NCBI RefSeq assembly: GCF_018863395.1
Contig: NZ_JAHKRR010000004.1
Span: forward strand, 583,761-647,760
Direction of reading: 5' to 3'
Source of the DNA: Sinomicrobium weinanense
GTDB taxonomy: Bacteria > Bacteroidota > Bacteroidia > Flavobacteriales > Flavobacteriaceae
Length of the DNA: 64,000 nucleotides
The notes below the pieces were generated by a model. It searched no databases, was not told the origin of the DNA, and saw only the letters and a program-made list of their open reading frames with translations. Both the position numbers and the translations under genes were made by a program. Positions 51,769-60,578 of the stretch are shown here, in pieces. Position 1 is the stretch's first letter. Every line of letters starts with the position of its first letter.

Positions 51769-53703
51769 ATGAAATTCAGTTTCTTAGCTCTGTTCATCAT
51801 TATAGTGTTTTATGCTGGTTGTGATGAAAATATGGAGACCCAGAGAGGAACGCCGGAAAAGGTAAAAGATTCTGCAGTATACTTTTTTGAACGCTCCAAA
51901 GAGAATACCCTTTCTACTGAAGAAAAACTTTTCTTTGTTAACCAATTTCTGGCGCATGTCAAAGATGATCACGATCCTTTAGTGTTAAAGGTATTGTCCC
52001 AGAAAATATACCTCCATAATACAATGAGGCAGTACGATAGTTCTCTGTATTATACCGATGAACTCATAAAATTTTCCAAAGTACAAGAGGATACTCTGTA
52101 TCTGGCTAAGGGGTATTATAGGAAAAGCAAAATTTTCAGCTATTTAAGTGATCTGGAGGAGAGTTTTAAAAACGCCATAGAATCCAAAAAATACTATCTG
52201 GCTGTCGGTGATAGTTCCCAGGTGGGAAAACGTTTGGTTGAAATGGCAATAGCCCAGGGGCGTTTAGGAGATTATTCCGGCAGCCAGGAAAGTGCTACCG
52301 AAAGTTTACTCTACCTGGATCACAAGAAAGATTCCCTTTACTTATCCGGTGCATACAATCGTATTGCTATAAGCTATAGAGGGCAGGAATTATATGACGA
52401 TGCCATTAAAGAATATGAGAATGCCCTGAAGTTTGTCGCATCGGGGAAAGACAGCATTGTGGTTTTGACTAACATTGCCAATGTCAGAATGGACCAAAAA
52501 GAGTTTAACTCAGCTATTGAAATATTTACCTCTATTGCTCGTAAAAAAGGAGCAAATAGTACTAAAATAAAGGCGCGGATCATAGACAACCTTGCTTATA
52601 CGAGGTGGTTGCAGAATCCGGGGGCAAATGTTTTAGCAGAGTTAGAAGAAGCTCTTAAGATAAGACTGAAAAATGATGATATGGAAGGGCTTCAGGCCAG
52701 TTATGCCCATCTTTCCGATTTTTTCAGGCCGGTAAATAATGCCTTGGCTGTTGAATACGCAAAAAGATATCTGGATATTTCCACAGCGTATAAAAATCCG
52801 GAAGGGCGGATAAGAGCCCTGGAAAAACTGATTCACCTGGCAGCTCCCAATGAAAGTCAGCTATACGCCGGGCAATACACTTTATTAAATGATAGCCTGA
52901 ATACGGCCAGGCTCAGGGTCAAGAACGCCTTTGCCAAAATAAAATACGATTACAGCCGGGAAGAACAACAAAAATTAAAATATAAAACCGAAAAGGAAAG
53001 AACGGAACTCCTGTTAAAAAAAGAAAAGACAGAAAACCTGGTCCTCTTTATGGTTGTCATCGGTATAGGTACAATCTCCTATCTGTGGTATACCCTGAGG
53101 AAAACCAGGGAAGAAGCAAGGATAGCAAGAGAAAGGCAGGAAGCCATATACACCACCGAAATACGCCTGTCCAAAAGGGTGCACGACGAACTTGCCAATG
53201 GGGTATACCATATTATGGCGCAATTGGGAACGGGCACTCCCGATAAGGACATTCTGGATAAACTGGAAAAAATATATATGATGACAAGAGATATTTCCAG
53301 GGAAAATACAGGTGTTGATACCGGTGCCCGCTTTCCGGAAGAACTCACTTCCATGCTGGGAAGCTATTCTTCCGGTGACACCAGGATCGTTATCCTCGGC
53401 CTGGAGGATGTTTCCTGGCAAAAAGTATCGATAGAAAAAAAGGTGAACCTCCACCGGGTATTACAGGAATTGATGACCAATATGAAAAAACACAGCAAGG
53501 CCACACACGTAGCCATAACTTTTTCCGAAACAGCGGAAAAACTGAAGATCACATATTCCGATAATGGTGTGGGCATACCATCTGGTATGTTAAAATATGG
53601 CAACGGGCTCCGGAATACGGAAAACCGTATTTTATTCGTAAAAGGAAGCATTACTTTTGATATTGAAAAAGGCTTTAGAGCTGAAGTTCAATTACCTTAC
53701 TAA
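51769..53703 (+). CDS. TPR sensor histidine kinase (lipoprotein-type N-terminus)
   Basis: A 644-residue sensor. N-terminus MKFSFLALFIIIVFYAGC is a signal with a lipobox-like end (C18). TPR repeats span about 70-350, then a coiled coil, one TM (NLVLFMVVIGIGTISYLWY, about 425-443), a HisKA_3-type dimer helix with the phosphoacceptor in RLSKRVHDELANG, and a HATPase with ELMTNMKKHSKA and DNGVGIP. Pairs with the response regulator whose start is 11 bp after its stop. If the N-terminal cysteine is acylated, the kinase would be anchored at both ends. Confidence 0.9.
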   Translation: MKFSFLALFIIIVFYAGCDENMETQRGTPEKVKDSAVYFFERSKENTLSTEEKLFFVNQFLAHVKDDHDPLVLKVLSQKIYLHNTMRQYDSSLYYTDELIKFSKVQEDTLYLAKGYYRKSKIFSYLSDLEESFKNAIESKKYYLAVGDSSQVGKRLVEMAIAQGRLGDYSGSQESATESLLYLDHKKDSLYLSGAYNRIAISYRGQELYDDAIKEYENALKFVASGKDSIVVLTNIANVRMDQKEFNSAIEIFTSIARKKGANSTKIKARIIDNLAYTRWLQNPGANVLAELEEALKIRLKNDDMEGLQASYAHLSDFFRPVNNALAVEYAKRYLDISTAYKNPEGRIRALEKLIHLAAPNESQLYAGQYTLLNDSLNTARLRVKNAFAKIKYDYSREEQQKLKYKTEKERTELLLKKEKTENLVLFMVVIGIGTISYLWYTLRKTREEARIARERQEAIYTTEIRLSKRVHDELANGVYHIMAQLGTGTPDKDILDKLEKIYMMTRDISRENTGVDTGARFPEELTSMLGSYSSGDTRIVILGLEDVSWQKVSIEKKVNLHRVLQELMTNMKKHSKATHVAITFSETAEKLKITYSDNGVGIPSGMLKYGNGLRNTENRILFVKGSITFDIEKGFRAEVQLPY

Positions 53704-53713
53704 TCTTTTGCGT

Positions 53714-54379
53714 ATGTTTAAGAAAATATTAGTTGCCGAGGACATAGACAGCATAAACAAGGGATTGTCTGCTGTTTTGAAGAAACTGGAAATACCGGAG
53801 ATGTATCATGCTGTGTATTGCGACGAGGCCTATCTGAAAGCAAAAAGGGCCGTGCTGGACGGGAATCCCTTTGACCTGTTGATCTGTGACCTTTCCTTTA
53901 AGCCCGATCACCGGGCTGAAAAACTGACTTCGGGAGAAGAGCTTGTTGCGGTGGTGGCCGGAGAATTTCCGGAAATACCTATTATTGTGTATTCGGTAGA
54001 AGACCATCCGCAAATTGTAAGGTCTCTCTGGAACAGGGGACAGATACGCGGATATGTCTGTAAGGGACGGAATGGCCTTACCAACCTGGAAAATGCCATC
54101 AGGACTGTAAATGACGGAGATTCTTACCTTTCCCCGGAGGTGGAGAACTCAGTGAAAAAGAAAAATTTCCTGACCCTCAGGGAATATGAACTGGCGCTGC
54201 TTACCTGCCTCGCCAATGGGTTCACCCAGGAACAGATAGAAACACACTTCAGAAAAGAGGGCATAAAGCCCAGCAGTAGAAGTTCGATGGAAAAGAGGCT
54301 CAAAGAACTTAAAGAAGACTTTAATGCCAATACTACGATCCATCTTATTACCATTTTAAAAGATCTCAGGTTGTTATAG
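53714..54379 (+). CDS. response regulator (REC plus LuxR/CsgD-like HTH)
   Basis: A 221-residue regulator. The REC domain spans about 1-125, with the acidic pocket (VAEDID) and phospho-Asp in LLICDLSF, then the switch residues YSVED and YVCKG. The C-terminal HTH (LTLREYELALLTCLANGFTQ) resembles GerE/LuxR type but is extended. ATG 53714 starts the REC fold. Operon with the TPR kinase; nearest candidate targets are the peptide genes at 55272 and 55822. Confidence 0.88.
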   Translation: MFKKILVAEDIDSINKGLSAVLKKLEIPEMYHAVYCDEAYLKAKRAVLDGNPFDLLICDLSFKPDHRAEKLTSGEELVAVVAGEFPEIPIIVYSVEDHPQIVRSLWNRGQIRGYVCKGRNGLTNLENAIRTVNDGDSYLSPEVENSVKKKNFLTLREYELALLTCLANGFTQEQIETHFRKEGIKPSSRSSMEKRLKELKEDFNANTTIHLITILKDLRLL

Positions 54380-54611
54380 GCTTTGTTATACAGAAAGCAG
54401 TTTACGGCTGTTTTTAGAGCTGGTGGTTTTCACTGCCTTTGAGAGCCGGAGCATCCCGTTTCGGGGTATATGGGAGATCGGTCTCTTCAGATATTTTACG
54501 GAAGCATATACATCTGTTTGAGGACAGCTTTTTTTGTGTTTTATGGAAATCCGTAAGGAAATTTGTCATAATGCCTTTAGGTTTGAAGGTTAAACTCAAA
54601 AGGTATACTTA

Positions 54612-55034
54612 ATGACAGAAAAAGTATTCGAACAGGAATTCAAAGGATACTGGAGAGCAGGGGACAACCGTGGTTTACCCACTTATTCAGGGATATTTGT
54701 GGTACAAAGCTATTACCACGACCGGGATAAAAGCACCGTATCCATGAACGACCTGATCTATATAGGAGCAGCCGATAATATTAACGAACGGGTGAGGAAC
54801 CATGAAAAAAAATCGTTGTGGAAACAAAAGCTAAAGCCGGGAGAACAGTTTTGTTATAGTTGTACCCCGGTGCGCAAAGAAGACCGGGAGAGAATAGTGG
54901 CAGCTCTGATCCATGTACACCAGCCACCGGCTAACAGCACCTATGTGGATACTTTTCCGTTTGATACTACCCGGATCAGGCTCTGCGGGGATTATCCCGT
55001 TCTGGAAAAAGAGATCGTAGCGGAAACATCCTGA
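54612..55034 (+). CDS. GIY-YIG nuclease-like protein
   Basis: A 140-residue protein with a GIY-YIG-type core. GIFVVQSYYH replaces the GIY strand, LIYIGAADNINERVRNHE contains the YIG strand and the catalytic Arg (in NERVRNHE), and a downstream Glu-containing helix (RERIVAALIHVHQPPANS) completes the site. Stand-alone members of this kind are common in Bacteroidota and their substrate is unknown. Possibly a nuclease acting on invading DNA or in repair; unproven. Confidence 0.7.
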   Translation: MTEKVFEQEFKGYWRAGDNRGLPTYSGIFVVQSYYHDRDKSTVSMNDLIYIGAADNINERVRNHEKKSLWKQKLKPGEQFCYSCTPVRKEDRERIVAALIHVHQPPANSTYVDTFPFDTTRIRLCGDYPVLEKEIVAETS

Positions 55035-55271
55035 AAAATATCAAGGAAAAAGATGTGCCTGCCGAAAGGCACCGCCGGATACAGGTGAAGTAAAATTCTT
55101 AACGATTTCAGTGGTTAAAACGACATGTTTTTTAAACAAAACCTCTAAACTGCAAGGTTTATACAGGGAGTGACTTTATATTAGCAGTGTAAAACGGATA
55201 CGTTCCATTACACCACTAAATAAGCGAAAAAATTGTCTTAAATCTTTTGTATAACCTAAAATTACTTTTTT

Positions 55272-55478
55272 ATGAAAAATTTAGAAAACTTCGGAGTTCA
55301 GGAACTGAACGCTACGGAATTACAAGAAGTTAACGGAGGCCTGGACCTCGGTGGAGTTATTAACCTGGTAACCGGGGTCCTCGGTACTGTTACCGGAGTA
55401 GTAGGCGGAATTGTTTCTGTAGTAGGAAGCATAGTAGAGCTTGCTCTTGGTCTTGTTACCGGAGTAGTTGATCTGTAA
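55272..55478 (+). CDS. double-glycine-leader bacteriocin-like peptide 1
   Basis: A 68-residue precursor. The 23-residue leader MKNLENFGVQELNATEL-QEVNGG has the GG cleavage site of class II bacteriocins and quorum peptides processed by peptidase-containing ABC transporters. The 45-residue core is Gly/Val-rich and membrane-active in character (GVINLVTGVLGTVTG, GGIVSVVGSIVELALG). No immunity or transporter gene is in the window. A nested hairpin follows at 55521-55578. Confidence 0.75.
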   Translation: MKNLENFGVQELNATELQEVNGGLDLGGVINLVTGVLGTVTGVVGGIVSVVGSIVELALGLVTGVVDL

Positions 55479-55821
55479 TTGATCTCTGATCATTCAGCTA
55501 TCCTAAAGGAAAAACAGCCTTAAGGAGCATATACCCGATAACAGGCAAAGGTGTTTGCCCTGGGGAATATGCTCCTTATCGCTCTTTTCTTTTACCGGAT
55601 TGCAGGAAATAAAATACTTATCTTATTTTATTAATCTACATTTTTAAAGCTATGAAATGCCCATAAGCAAAATTGTCATACCAACCGGCATGATTATTCC
55701 GGGCATTACTCGTACTGTTATTATTTAGTCATTGGAACTCGTGAAACCTAACACAGTGGTTCAGCGTAGCTAATCTTCGATTTCCATCTGACCTGTGAAA
55801 AAACAAATAAAAAATAAGCAG
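55479..55821. other. intergenic region between the two leader peptides
   Basis: 343 bp. The first 100 bp hold the structured terminator 55521-55578; the rest is A+T rich with no gene or repeat found. Confidence 0.55.
55521..55578 (+). terminator. nested stem-loop after peptide 1
   Basis: TAAGGAGCATAT (55521-55532) pairs perfectly with ATATGCTCCTTA (55567-55578), with an inner hairpin GGCAAA / TTTGCC (55544-55559). It is followed by TCGCTCTTTTCTTTT. It is larger than a simple terminator and may also protect the peptide mRNA. Confidence 0.7.
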
Positions 55822-56016
55822 ATGAAACACTTAAATAAATATGGCGTAGAAGAACTGAACGAAAATGAACTGAGCAATATTAATGGCGGCTTGAATATTG
55901 ACGGTATTCTGGAAGTACTCAACGGTATAGTGAGTATCGTAACAGCCCACATGGATGCTGCTCTTGATGCCGTTAGGGATTTTATAAGCGACTTTTTAGG
56001 AGGAATCAACGGGTGA
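55822..56016 (+). CDS. double-glycine-leader bacteriocin-like peptide 2
   Basis: A 64-residue precursor. The leader MKHLNKYGVEELNENEL-SNINGG has the same length and layout as that of peptide 1; the 41-residue core is amphipathic and helical (ILEVLNGIVSIVTAHM, DAVRDFISDFLGG). ATG 55822 places the leader at the N-terminus; an in-frame start 27 bp upstream would add a tail not seen in such leaders. With peptide 1 it could form a two-peptide system. Confidence 0.72.
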   Translation: MKHLNKYGVEELNENELSNINGGLNIDGILEVLNGIVSIVTAHMDAALDAVRDFISDFLGGING

Positions 56017-56204
56017 TCAGCCTTATCTTCCCTATGTATTTTAAGAAAGTGGCAGGACCGATTCCCCAAATCTTTTTTTATACAACATCAGCCCCCGTCT
56101 GTTCTTATAGGAAAATGCTATAAGGGGAGGAGGGGTTTGTTGTATCTGCCCGGCTCTCGCTATGACAGACAACATTGTTTTTAAGGATGTGGCGAAAAGT
56201 GAAT

Positions 56205-56666
56205 TTATTTTTGTTCCAGTAGTTTTTCAAAACATACGCTGTCTTTCACACCGGCATACTGACCGTAATTAGGGATAACACTATAACCGTTTTTCTGATA
56301 AAGCCGGATAGCTTCGGGTTGTTTTTTTCCGGTTTCGAGAATACATTTCTTATAAGAAAGTTCCATTGCCCAATCCTCAAGGGCTTTTAAGACTTCAGAG
56401 GCCATGCCCTTTCCCCTGTTCTCGGGAGAAGTATACATCCGTTTTATTTCAGCAATATCCGGAGTGTATTCCTTTATGGCACCACAAGCCGATGGTTTCC
56501 CATCTGTATTATAGGCTACAACAGCATGTTTAATTTGGTCTGTCTTATTGTATTGCGCATAAAAAGAATGTTCCTCACCGTCTCTTAGCGCCAAATCTGC
56601 GTCAAGGTATTTAATGAGTACCGAAAAATCCTTGTTTTCAGGACTGATTCTCAGTATTTTTATCAT
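56205..56666 (-). CDS. GNAT family N-acetyltransferase
   Basis: A 153-residue single GNAT domain. The acetyl-CoA pyrophosphate loop is RMYTSPENRGKGMASEVL (Q/RxxGxG/A form), followed by ILETGKKQPEAIRLYQKNGY, typical of small-molecule or peptide N-acetyltransferases. Substrate unknown. Single gene; convergent with peptide 2 and separated by 36 bp from the HTH gene. Confidence 0.88.
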   Translation of the reverse strand: MIKILRISPENKDFSVLIKYLDADLALRDGEEHSFYAQYNKTDQIKHAVVAYNTDGKPSACGAIKEYTPDIAEIKRMYTSPENRGKGMASEVLKALEDWAMELSYKKCILETGKKQPEAIRLYQKNGYSVIPNYGQYAGVKDSVCFEKLLEQK

Positions 56667-56701
56667 AAAGTATTAAAAAAGTTCTAAAGGGATTCCCGGG
56701 T

Positions 56702-57118
56702 TTATTCGCTACCTGGCAACTTTTTTTGCAATTCCAGCTCTTCGATCCGCTTTTTGTATATCTCCCGTGTTTCGCGTAGCGTACTGTTGGTTTCCTGGAG
56801 GGCTTCATTGGCTTGTTTCAGTGCCTCGATCTGTCCTTCCATGGCATTAATCCTTTCTGTGAGTATATAAGTGCTGCTCTCTTCCTGCACCGGATAGAGA
56901 CCTTTCAGATCTTCCTTGAGCATAGGCCCCTCTCCCGTTAGTAACCAGGCCGAATTGAGTTCGTTGCACTTCATATAAATAAGTTCCGCATCAAAAGAAT
57001 TCCGCTTCCTCCAGTTCGACAAGGCCTGTGGCTTTATACCCAGGTGCCGCGCCAGGTCAGCATCTCTTTTAAAGTGATAATGATATTTTATTTGATCTAG
57101 CATGAGGGACCTGTTCAT
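56702..57118 (-). CDS. phage CI-repressor-like HTH protein with coiled coil
   Basis: A 138-residue protein. The N-terminal HTH of the Bacteroidota CI-like type (RDADLARHLGIKPQALSNWRKR, about 18-40, then ELNSAWLLTGEGPML) binds DNA; the rest is a predicted coiled coil (about 85-130, AMEGQIEALKQANEALQETNSTL pattern). It lacks a peptidase domain, so it would not self-cleave. May regulate the divergent sigma factor gene 257 bp away; inference. Confidence 0.85.
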   Translation of the reverse strand: MNRSLMLDQIKYHYHFKRDADLARHLGIKPQALSNWRKRNSFDAELIYMKCNELNSAWLLTGEGPMLKEDLKGLYPVQEESSTYILTERINAMEGQIEALKQANEALQETNSTLRETREIYKKRIEELELQKKLPGSE

Positions 57119-57375
57119 TTTATCGTAAACTTTTGGTGTAAAAATATTTCAAAATTTGTCAGTTAAACAAAACGTTTATATATTTGTTAGGGTTCCCGGA
57201 ATACCAGATCATTCTCAAAACCGGAATAACCGCACGTAAATATACGTAAAATGAAAATTAACCGGATCGCTTTAACCCCTTAATGCGCAGACCGGACGAA
57301 GAACGACACAGAATTTTCGGGTTCTGTGGTAAATAATCGTAACTTTATTCCCATACTAACCAGAACTACAGCAAA

Positions 57376-57942
57376 GTGAACAAGCAAAAACCTCAAAGAA
57401 TAGATAACAGGCTCGTGGAGTCTCTTAAAAAAGGAGATGAACGAGCATTCAGAACTATTTTTTATGCACTTCGAAAAAGACTTTACTATTTTGTGTTTTC
57501 ATATGCCAAATCAGATTATGTGGCAGACGAGATGGTCCAGGAAGTCTTTATTAAAGTCTGGCAAAAAAGAGAAAGCATAAAGCCACCGACCTTTACGACC
57601 TTTGTATTTACCATTGCCAGGAACCTTACATATAACCATCTGAGAGATGCCTTTCGCAGAGAATCGCTCAAGGAAGAATTGTGGAAAAACGTCTGTACCC
57701 AATACGAACCCATAGAAGCCACGATCTACTTTGACGAATACCGGCAGATCGTAAACCGGATCGTTGATGGCCTTCCTCCTCAAAAAAAGATCATCTATAA
57801 ATTATCCAGGGAGGAGGGGAAATCCAATAAAGAAATAGCCGGAATGTTGGGAATAACCCCCAAAACCGTAAAAAATCACCTGTGGAAAATCATGGAAGTG
57901 ATAAAGTTCCGGTTACGTCCACACCTTGAAAACAATTTGTAA
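57376..57942 (+). CDS. ECF sigma-70 family factor (Bacteroidota type)
   Basis: A 188-residue sigma factor. Region 2 is at about 25-95 (YADEMVQEVFIKVWQKRE-type segment, then TFVFTIARNLTYNHLRD) and region 4 at about 120-180 (REEGKSNKEIAGMLGITPKTVKNH). Start is GTG 57376. Usual partners in this phylum are a full FecR anti-sigma and a SusC/SusD locus; neither follows. Instead an 81-residue protein resembling only the N-terminus of FecR lies 573 bp downstream. Confidence 0.9.
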   Translation: MNKQKPQRIDNRLVESLKKGDERAFRTIFYALRKRLYYFVFSYAKSDYVADEMVQEVFIKVWQKRESIKPPTFTTFVFTIARNLTYNHLRDAFRRESLKEELWKNVCTQYEPIEATIYFDEYRQIVNRIVDGLPPQKKIIYKLSREEGKSNKEIAGMLGITPKTVKNHLWKIMEVIKFRLRPHLENNL

Positions 57943-58515
57943 TTATTCCTGATCTTTTGACTGCACTGATCGGGCCTAAACGTTGTGGACGGCGCGAAAA
58001 TCTTAGCCTGTCCATAAACGGTTATATTCTTCTATTTTTATTTTTCCTTGGGACTATATGATTTTACCTGTGTATAAATTACAGACACATGTATTTCTGC
58101 TAAAATCTCGCAGCAGCTTTAGTTTAGTACTACGTTTCTCATATTAGGTTATTTTGGATTGGTGTGAGATTTATGATGTGTTCACACGGGATCTTTTGAA
58201 GGTTCCGTGTTTTTTTATGCACTTATCCGAAACATGGTGTATTTCTTCATAATCCTCACTAGACCTGTGATCTTCCCCTTTTTAATTTGTCCTGTCAGGT
58301 GTTATTTCTGTATGTTCGATTGGAAATGGCCGTTTTGTATGGTTGAGTATTATGTTTTCCGGTTAATTTTCCCCGTTTTTAGCGGTATAAAAGTGCGTTC
58401 TCAAAAAAAAATACCTTTTCATTAGGACCGTCTATACACTTCCGGTGTACTAATTATAGAACAATTAGTCTAATAAAGATAGCATATTTATACATTCATC
58501 CTAAAACACAAAGCA
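57943..58515. other. intergenic region with an isolated terminator
   Basis: 573 bp without a supported gene. A strong hairpin with a T-run at 58184-58217, 240 bp after the sigma stop, marks the 3' end of some transcript, either a long sigma-factor UTR or a small RNA in 57960-58217. After it the sequence is A+T rich; a 72-codon hydrophobic frame at 58207-58425 begins inside the terminator and is not credible. Confidence 0.55.
58184..58217 (+). terminator. rho-independent terminator
   Basis: ACACGG (58184-58189) pairs with CCGTGT (58205-58210), followed by seven T. Confidence 0.8.
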
Positions 58516-58761
58516 ATGAAGAACGACCGAGAATATCTGGACGTACTGCTGGGAAAATTGCGTAGCGGTACAATGACCGAGGAAGAATTCGAACACCTGA
58601 AAGCATATATGGGAAGGCCGGAAACGGAGCAGGAAATAAAACAGCTGATGGACGAACACTGGAAGGAGATAGCGGAAGCGGAAGAAGAAGAGGACTTCGA
58701 TGGAGAAGAGGGCCCCGATGAGGAAGACGACCCTTTTGACGAGATGTTTTCCCTTAATTGA
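58516..58761 (+). CDS. FecR N-terminus-like microprotein
   Basis: An 81-residue acidic protein. Residues 1-50 (YLDVLLGKLRSGTMTEEEFE, then PETEQEIKQLMDEHWKE) match in style the N-terminal helical sigma-binding region of Bacteroidota FecR anti-sigma factors, but there is no TM segment or periplasmic FecR domain. The C-terminus is a run of Glu/Asp. It may bind an ECF sigma factor such as the one at 57376. A shorter relative is at 63746-63874. Confidence 0.6.
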   Translation: MKNDREYLDVLLGKLRSGTMTEEEFEHLKAYMGRPETEQEIKQLMDEHWKEIAEAEEEEDFDGEEGPDEEDDPFDEMFSLN

Positions 58762-58773
58762 TGAAAATTTTCC

Positions 58774-58864
58774 CTTGCCAGCCGTGAGTTGCGAACATGG
58801 TCAACTGCGCTGGGACCATTTCCGCATATAGAAGCATACTCACGGCTATACACACAAAGGCAAG
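58774..58864. repeat. long stem structure 1 (GCCGTGAG / CTCACGGC)
   Basis: AGCCGTGAG (58780-58788) pairs with CTCACGGCT (58839-58847), and outer CTTGCC (58774-58779) pairs with GGCAAG (58859-58864). The loop is about 50 nt. A second structure with a compensating base change is at 59091-59158. Confidence 0.6.
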
Positions 58865-58989
58865 AGAGAAAGTTATCTGAAATTTCGTTACTATGGCGAT
58901 AAGGTTGACCGTTATCGTATGATTCCGATCTGATTTTAGTCAGATTCTTTATGCTTTGTACGTAAAATTAATAAGTTTCATCGTGCAGG

Positions 58990-59027
58990 ACTTATCTGAG
59001 AGGGATAAAAACTTATCTCTAAGGGAT
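58990..59027. promoter_or_regulatory. 21-bp-spaced repeat pair A
   Basis: ACTTATCTGAGAGGGAT (58990-59006) and ACTTATCTCTAAGGGAT (59011-59027): two 17-bp half-sites, 4 bp apart, start-to-start 21 bp. Confidence 0.7.
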
Positions 59028-59090
59028 TTTTTTCTGGCGTTCACCTTGTTCTTTGAGATTTCAATATAGAGAGAAAAACACAGGGATAAT

Positions 59091-59158
59091 AAAACCGTGA
59101 GACTTTAGGGCTTGCAGTACATGAGCGATATAGATATGTAAACCCTGCTCACGGTTTT
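59091..59158. ncRNA. candidate structured RNA 2 (ACCGTGAG / CTCACGGT)
   Basis: AAAACCGTGAG (59091-59101) pairs with CTCACGGTTTT (59148-59158), followed by T, with a 46-nt loop. Downstream of repeat pair A on the + strand; it could be the end of a small RNA. Only seen as a fold by eye. Confidence 0.35.
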
Positions 59159-59269
59159 TGGCAAGGGTAGAGCGATGTATCATACGAAATAGCTTTCGTA
59201 CTCTCTTGAAACCGCCATGGGCAATTTCCGGGTTTCAAGTATCTAAAGGTAATAAATGGATATTTAAAA

Positions 59270-59307
59270 ACTTATCTGAGAGGGATTAAGACTTATCTCT
59301 AAAGGAT
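59270..59307. promoter_or_regulatory. 21-bp-spaced repeat pair B
   Basis: ACTTATCTGAGAGGGAT (59270-59286) and ACTTATCTCTAAAGGAT (59291-59307), nearly identical to pair A and with the same 21-bp spacing. Confidence 0.7.
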
Positions 59308-59409
59308 TTTTTTGATTATTCCGGAGGAAAGTTACACGAACCCGAATATAGGTTATTTCATGAGAGAGAAAATATGGTATTCGGCAGCAATATTCGTTTT
59401 ATCATATCA

Positions 59410-60381
59410 TTATTTGTTTTTTTCACGCAATAGTTTGCGGAATTTGCTCGGCGAGTAGCCGTATTTGCCCTTAAACACCCTGGAAAAATGTTGAGCAGTT
59501 TTAAAACCCGTCATTTCCGAAATGTTCTTTAACGGCAATTTGGAATGCTGTACAAGAAGACTTGCCTTGCGAAGCCGCTCTTCCTGTAAGTAGCGGAATA
59601 CAGTAGTGCCGTAGAGTTGTTTAAAACCGTACTTTAACTTAAATTCATTGGTGCCTAGCGTGCGGGCCAGTTCTTTTAAGGAAAAATTGGGCTCGTCGAG
59701 TTTGTTGACGATATACTCCTGTACCTGTCCGATTTTTTTGAGATCTGAATTGTTGAGGACAATGCGGAGTGTATTTTTGGAGGAGTGATGGTTATGGATC
59801 TTTTTATTTTGTTCAGCTCTTTTCCGCAGTTCGTTTTCCGTTTCTTCACTTCGCAATATGGTTTCTATGGCCGTCACCAGTATGGAACCCTGATGGTGAG
59901 CATTGAGAAGCGTGGATACGGAACAGATGGTCGGGACAATAAAATATTTCTTGGCCTTGAACGATAACTCCAGGGTATGATTATATGAGTTGCCGTTCAA
60001 TATGTCGGACTGAAAGTCCTGCCACACAGGTTTGGATTCTTCCGTGAGAAAGGCAGATAAAGGTCTTCCGTGTATTTCCTTTTCCTTAAACAGGAGAATA
60101 TCCGGTGCAAGAGGATTAAAACTGCTAACGCGAAAACGGTCATCAAGAACAAAAGTCATCTGGCCAATGTGTTTGTAAGACTCATTGTAGTTCACATAAT
60201 TTTGATGACGCAAGGCCTCTCCCAGTTCTTCAGTCATCATATTGGCCAGGACGATCAGGGCCTCCAGCTCATCATTCTGGCTGGACCTTTCGATACGGTA
60301 GGAAAAATTTCCGCTTGCGACCTCGAGAAGCATCCGATTGATGCTTTTTATCCTTTTTTTGTCGTGATCTACATTCATCAT
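59410..60381 (-). CDS. PAS-AraC family transcriptional regulator
   Basis: A 323-residue cytoplasmic regulator. The N-terminal 55 residues look like a HAMP helix pair (LLEVASGNFSYRIERSSQNDEL) without membrane segments. A PAS domain follows at about 70-180 (GQMTFVLDDRFRVSSFNPLA). A C-terminal AraC double HTH (about 230-320) has FSLKELARTLGTNEFKLKYGF and ISEMTGFKTAQHFSRVFK. PAS suggests a small-molecule or redox signal. GGACTTATCT, as in repeat pair A, also occurs on its own strand 29 bp before its start (60410-60419), hinting at autoregulation. Confidence 0.88.
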   Translation of the reverse strand: MMNVDHDKKRIKSINRMLLEVASGNFSYRIERSSQNDELEALIVLANMMTEELGEALRHQNYVNYNESYKHIGQMTFVLDDRFRVSSFNPLAPDILLFKEKEIHGRPLSAFLTEESKPVWQDFQSDILNGNSYNHTLELSFKAKKYFIVPTICSVSTLLNAHHQGSILVTAIETILRSEETENELRKRAEQNKKIHNHHSSKNTLRIVLNNSDLKKIGQVQEYIVNKLDEPNFSLKELARTLGTNEFKLKYGFKQLYGTTVFRYLQEERLRKASLLVQHSKLPLKNISEMTGFKTAQHFSRVFKGKYGYSPSKFRKLLREKNK

Positions 60382-60578
60382 TTGGGGTAGATTTGAAAGT
60401 TACAGAAAAAGATAAGTCCGACAGTAGTGTCGAAAAAATCGCTTGGTATTCTGGTGTTTTTCTAAAAGTACTAATGATTCATAAGCCATGTGACAATTAG
60501 GCGTCCGAGAAAAGGGGAGATCGCTAAGTTACATAATGTAAGTTGTTTATGCAATTTTATTGACCTCGTTTCCCGAAA

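Larger units (their letters stand above)
58762..59409. other. intergenic region with repeat pairs and paired stems
   Basis: 648 bp without a supported gene. It holds two CCGTGAG/CTCACGG stem structures (58774-58864, 59091-59158) and two of the three 21-bp-spaced repeat pairs. A 32-codon frame at 59360-59458 runs into the 3' end of the AraC gene on the other strand and is not counted as a gene. Confidence 0.6.

Noticed and set aside
58207..58425. 72-codon hydrophobic frame
   Set aside because: It begins within a terminator stem and T-run, is Phe/Cys-rich like translated A+T-rich DNA, and has no family.
59360..59458. 32-codon frame after repeat pair B with an AGGA upstream
   Set aside because: Runs into the 3' end of the AraC gene on the opposite strand; too short and without homologue to call, though a transcript there would reopen it.
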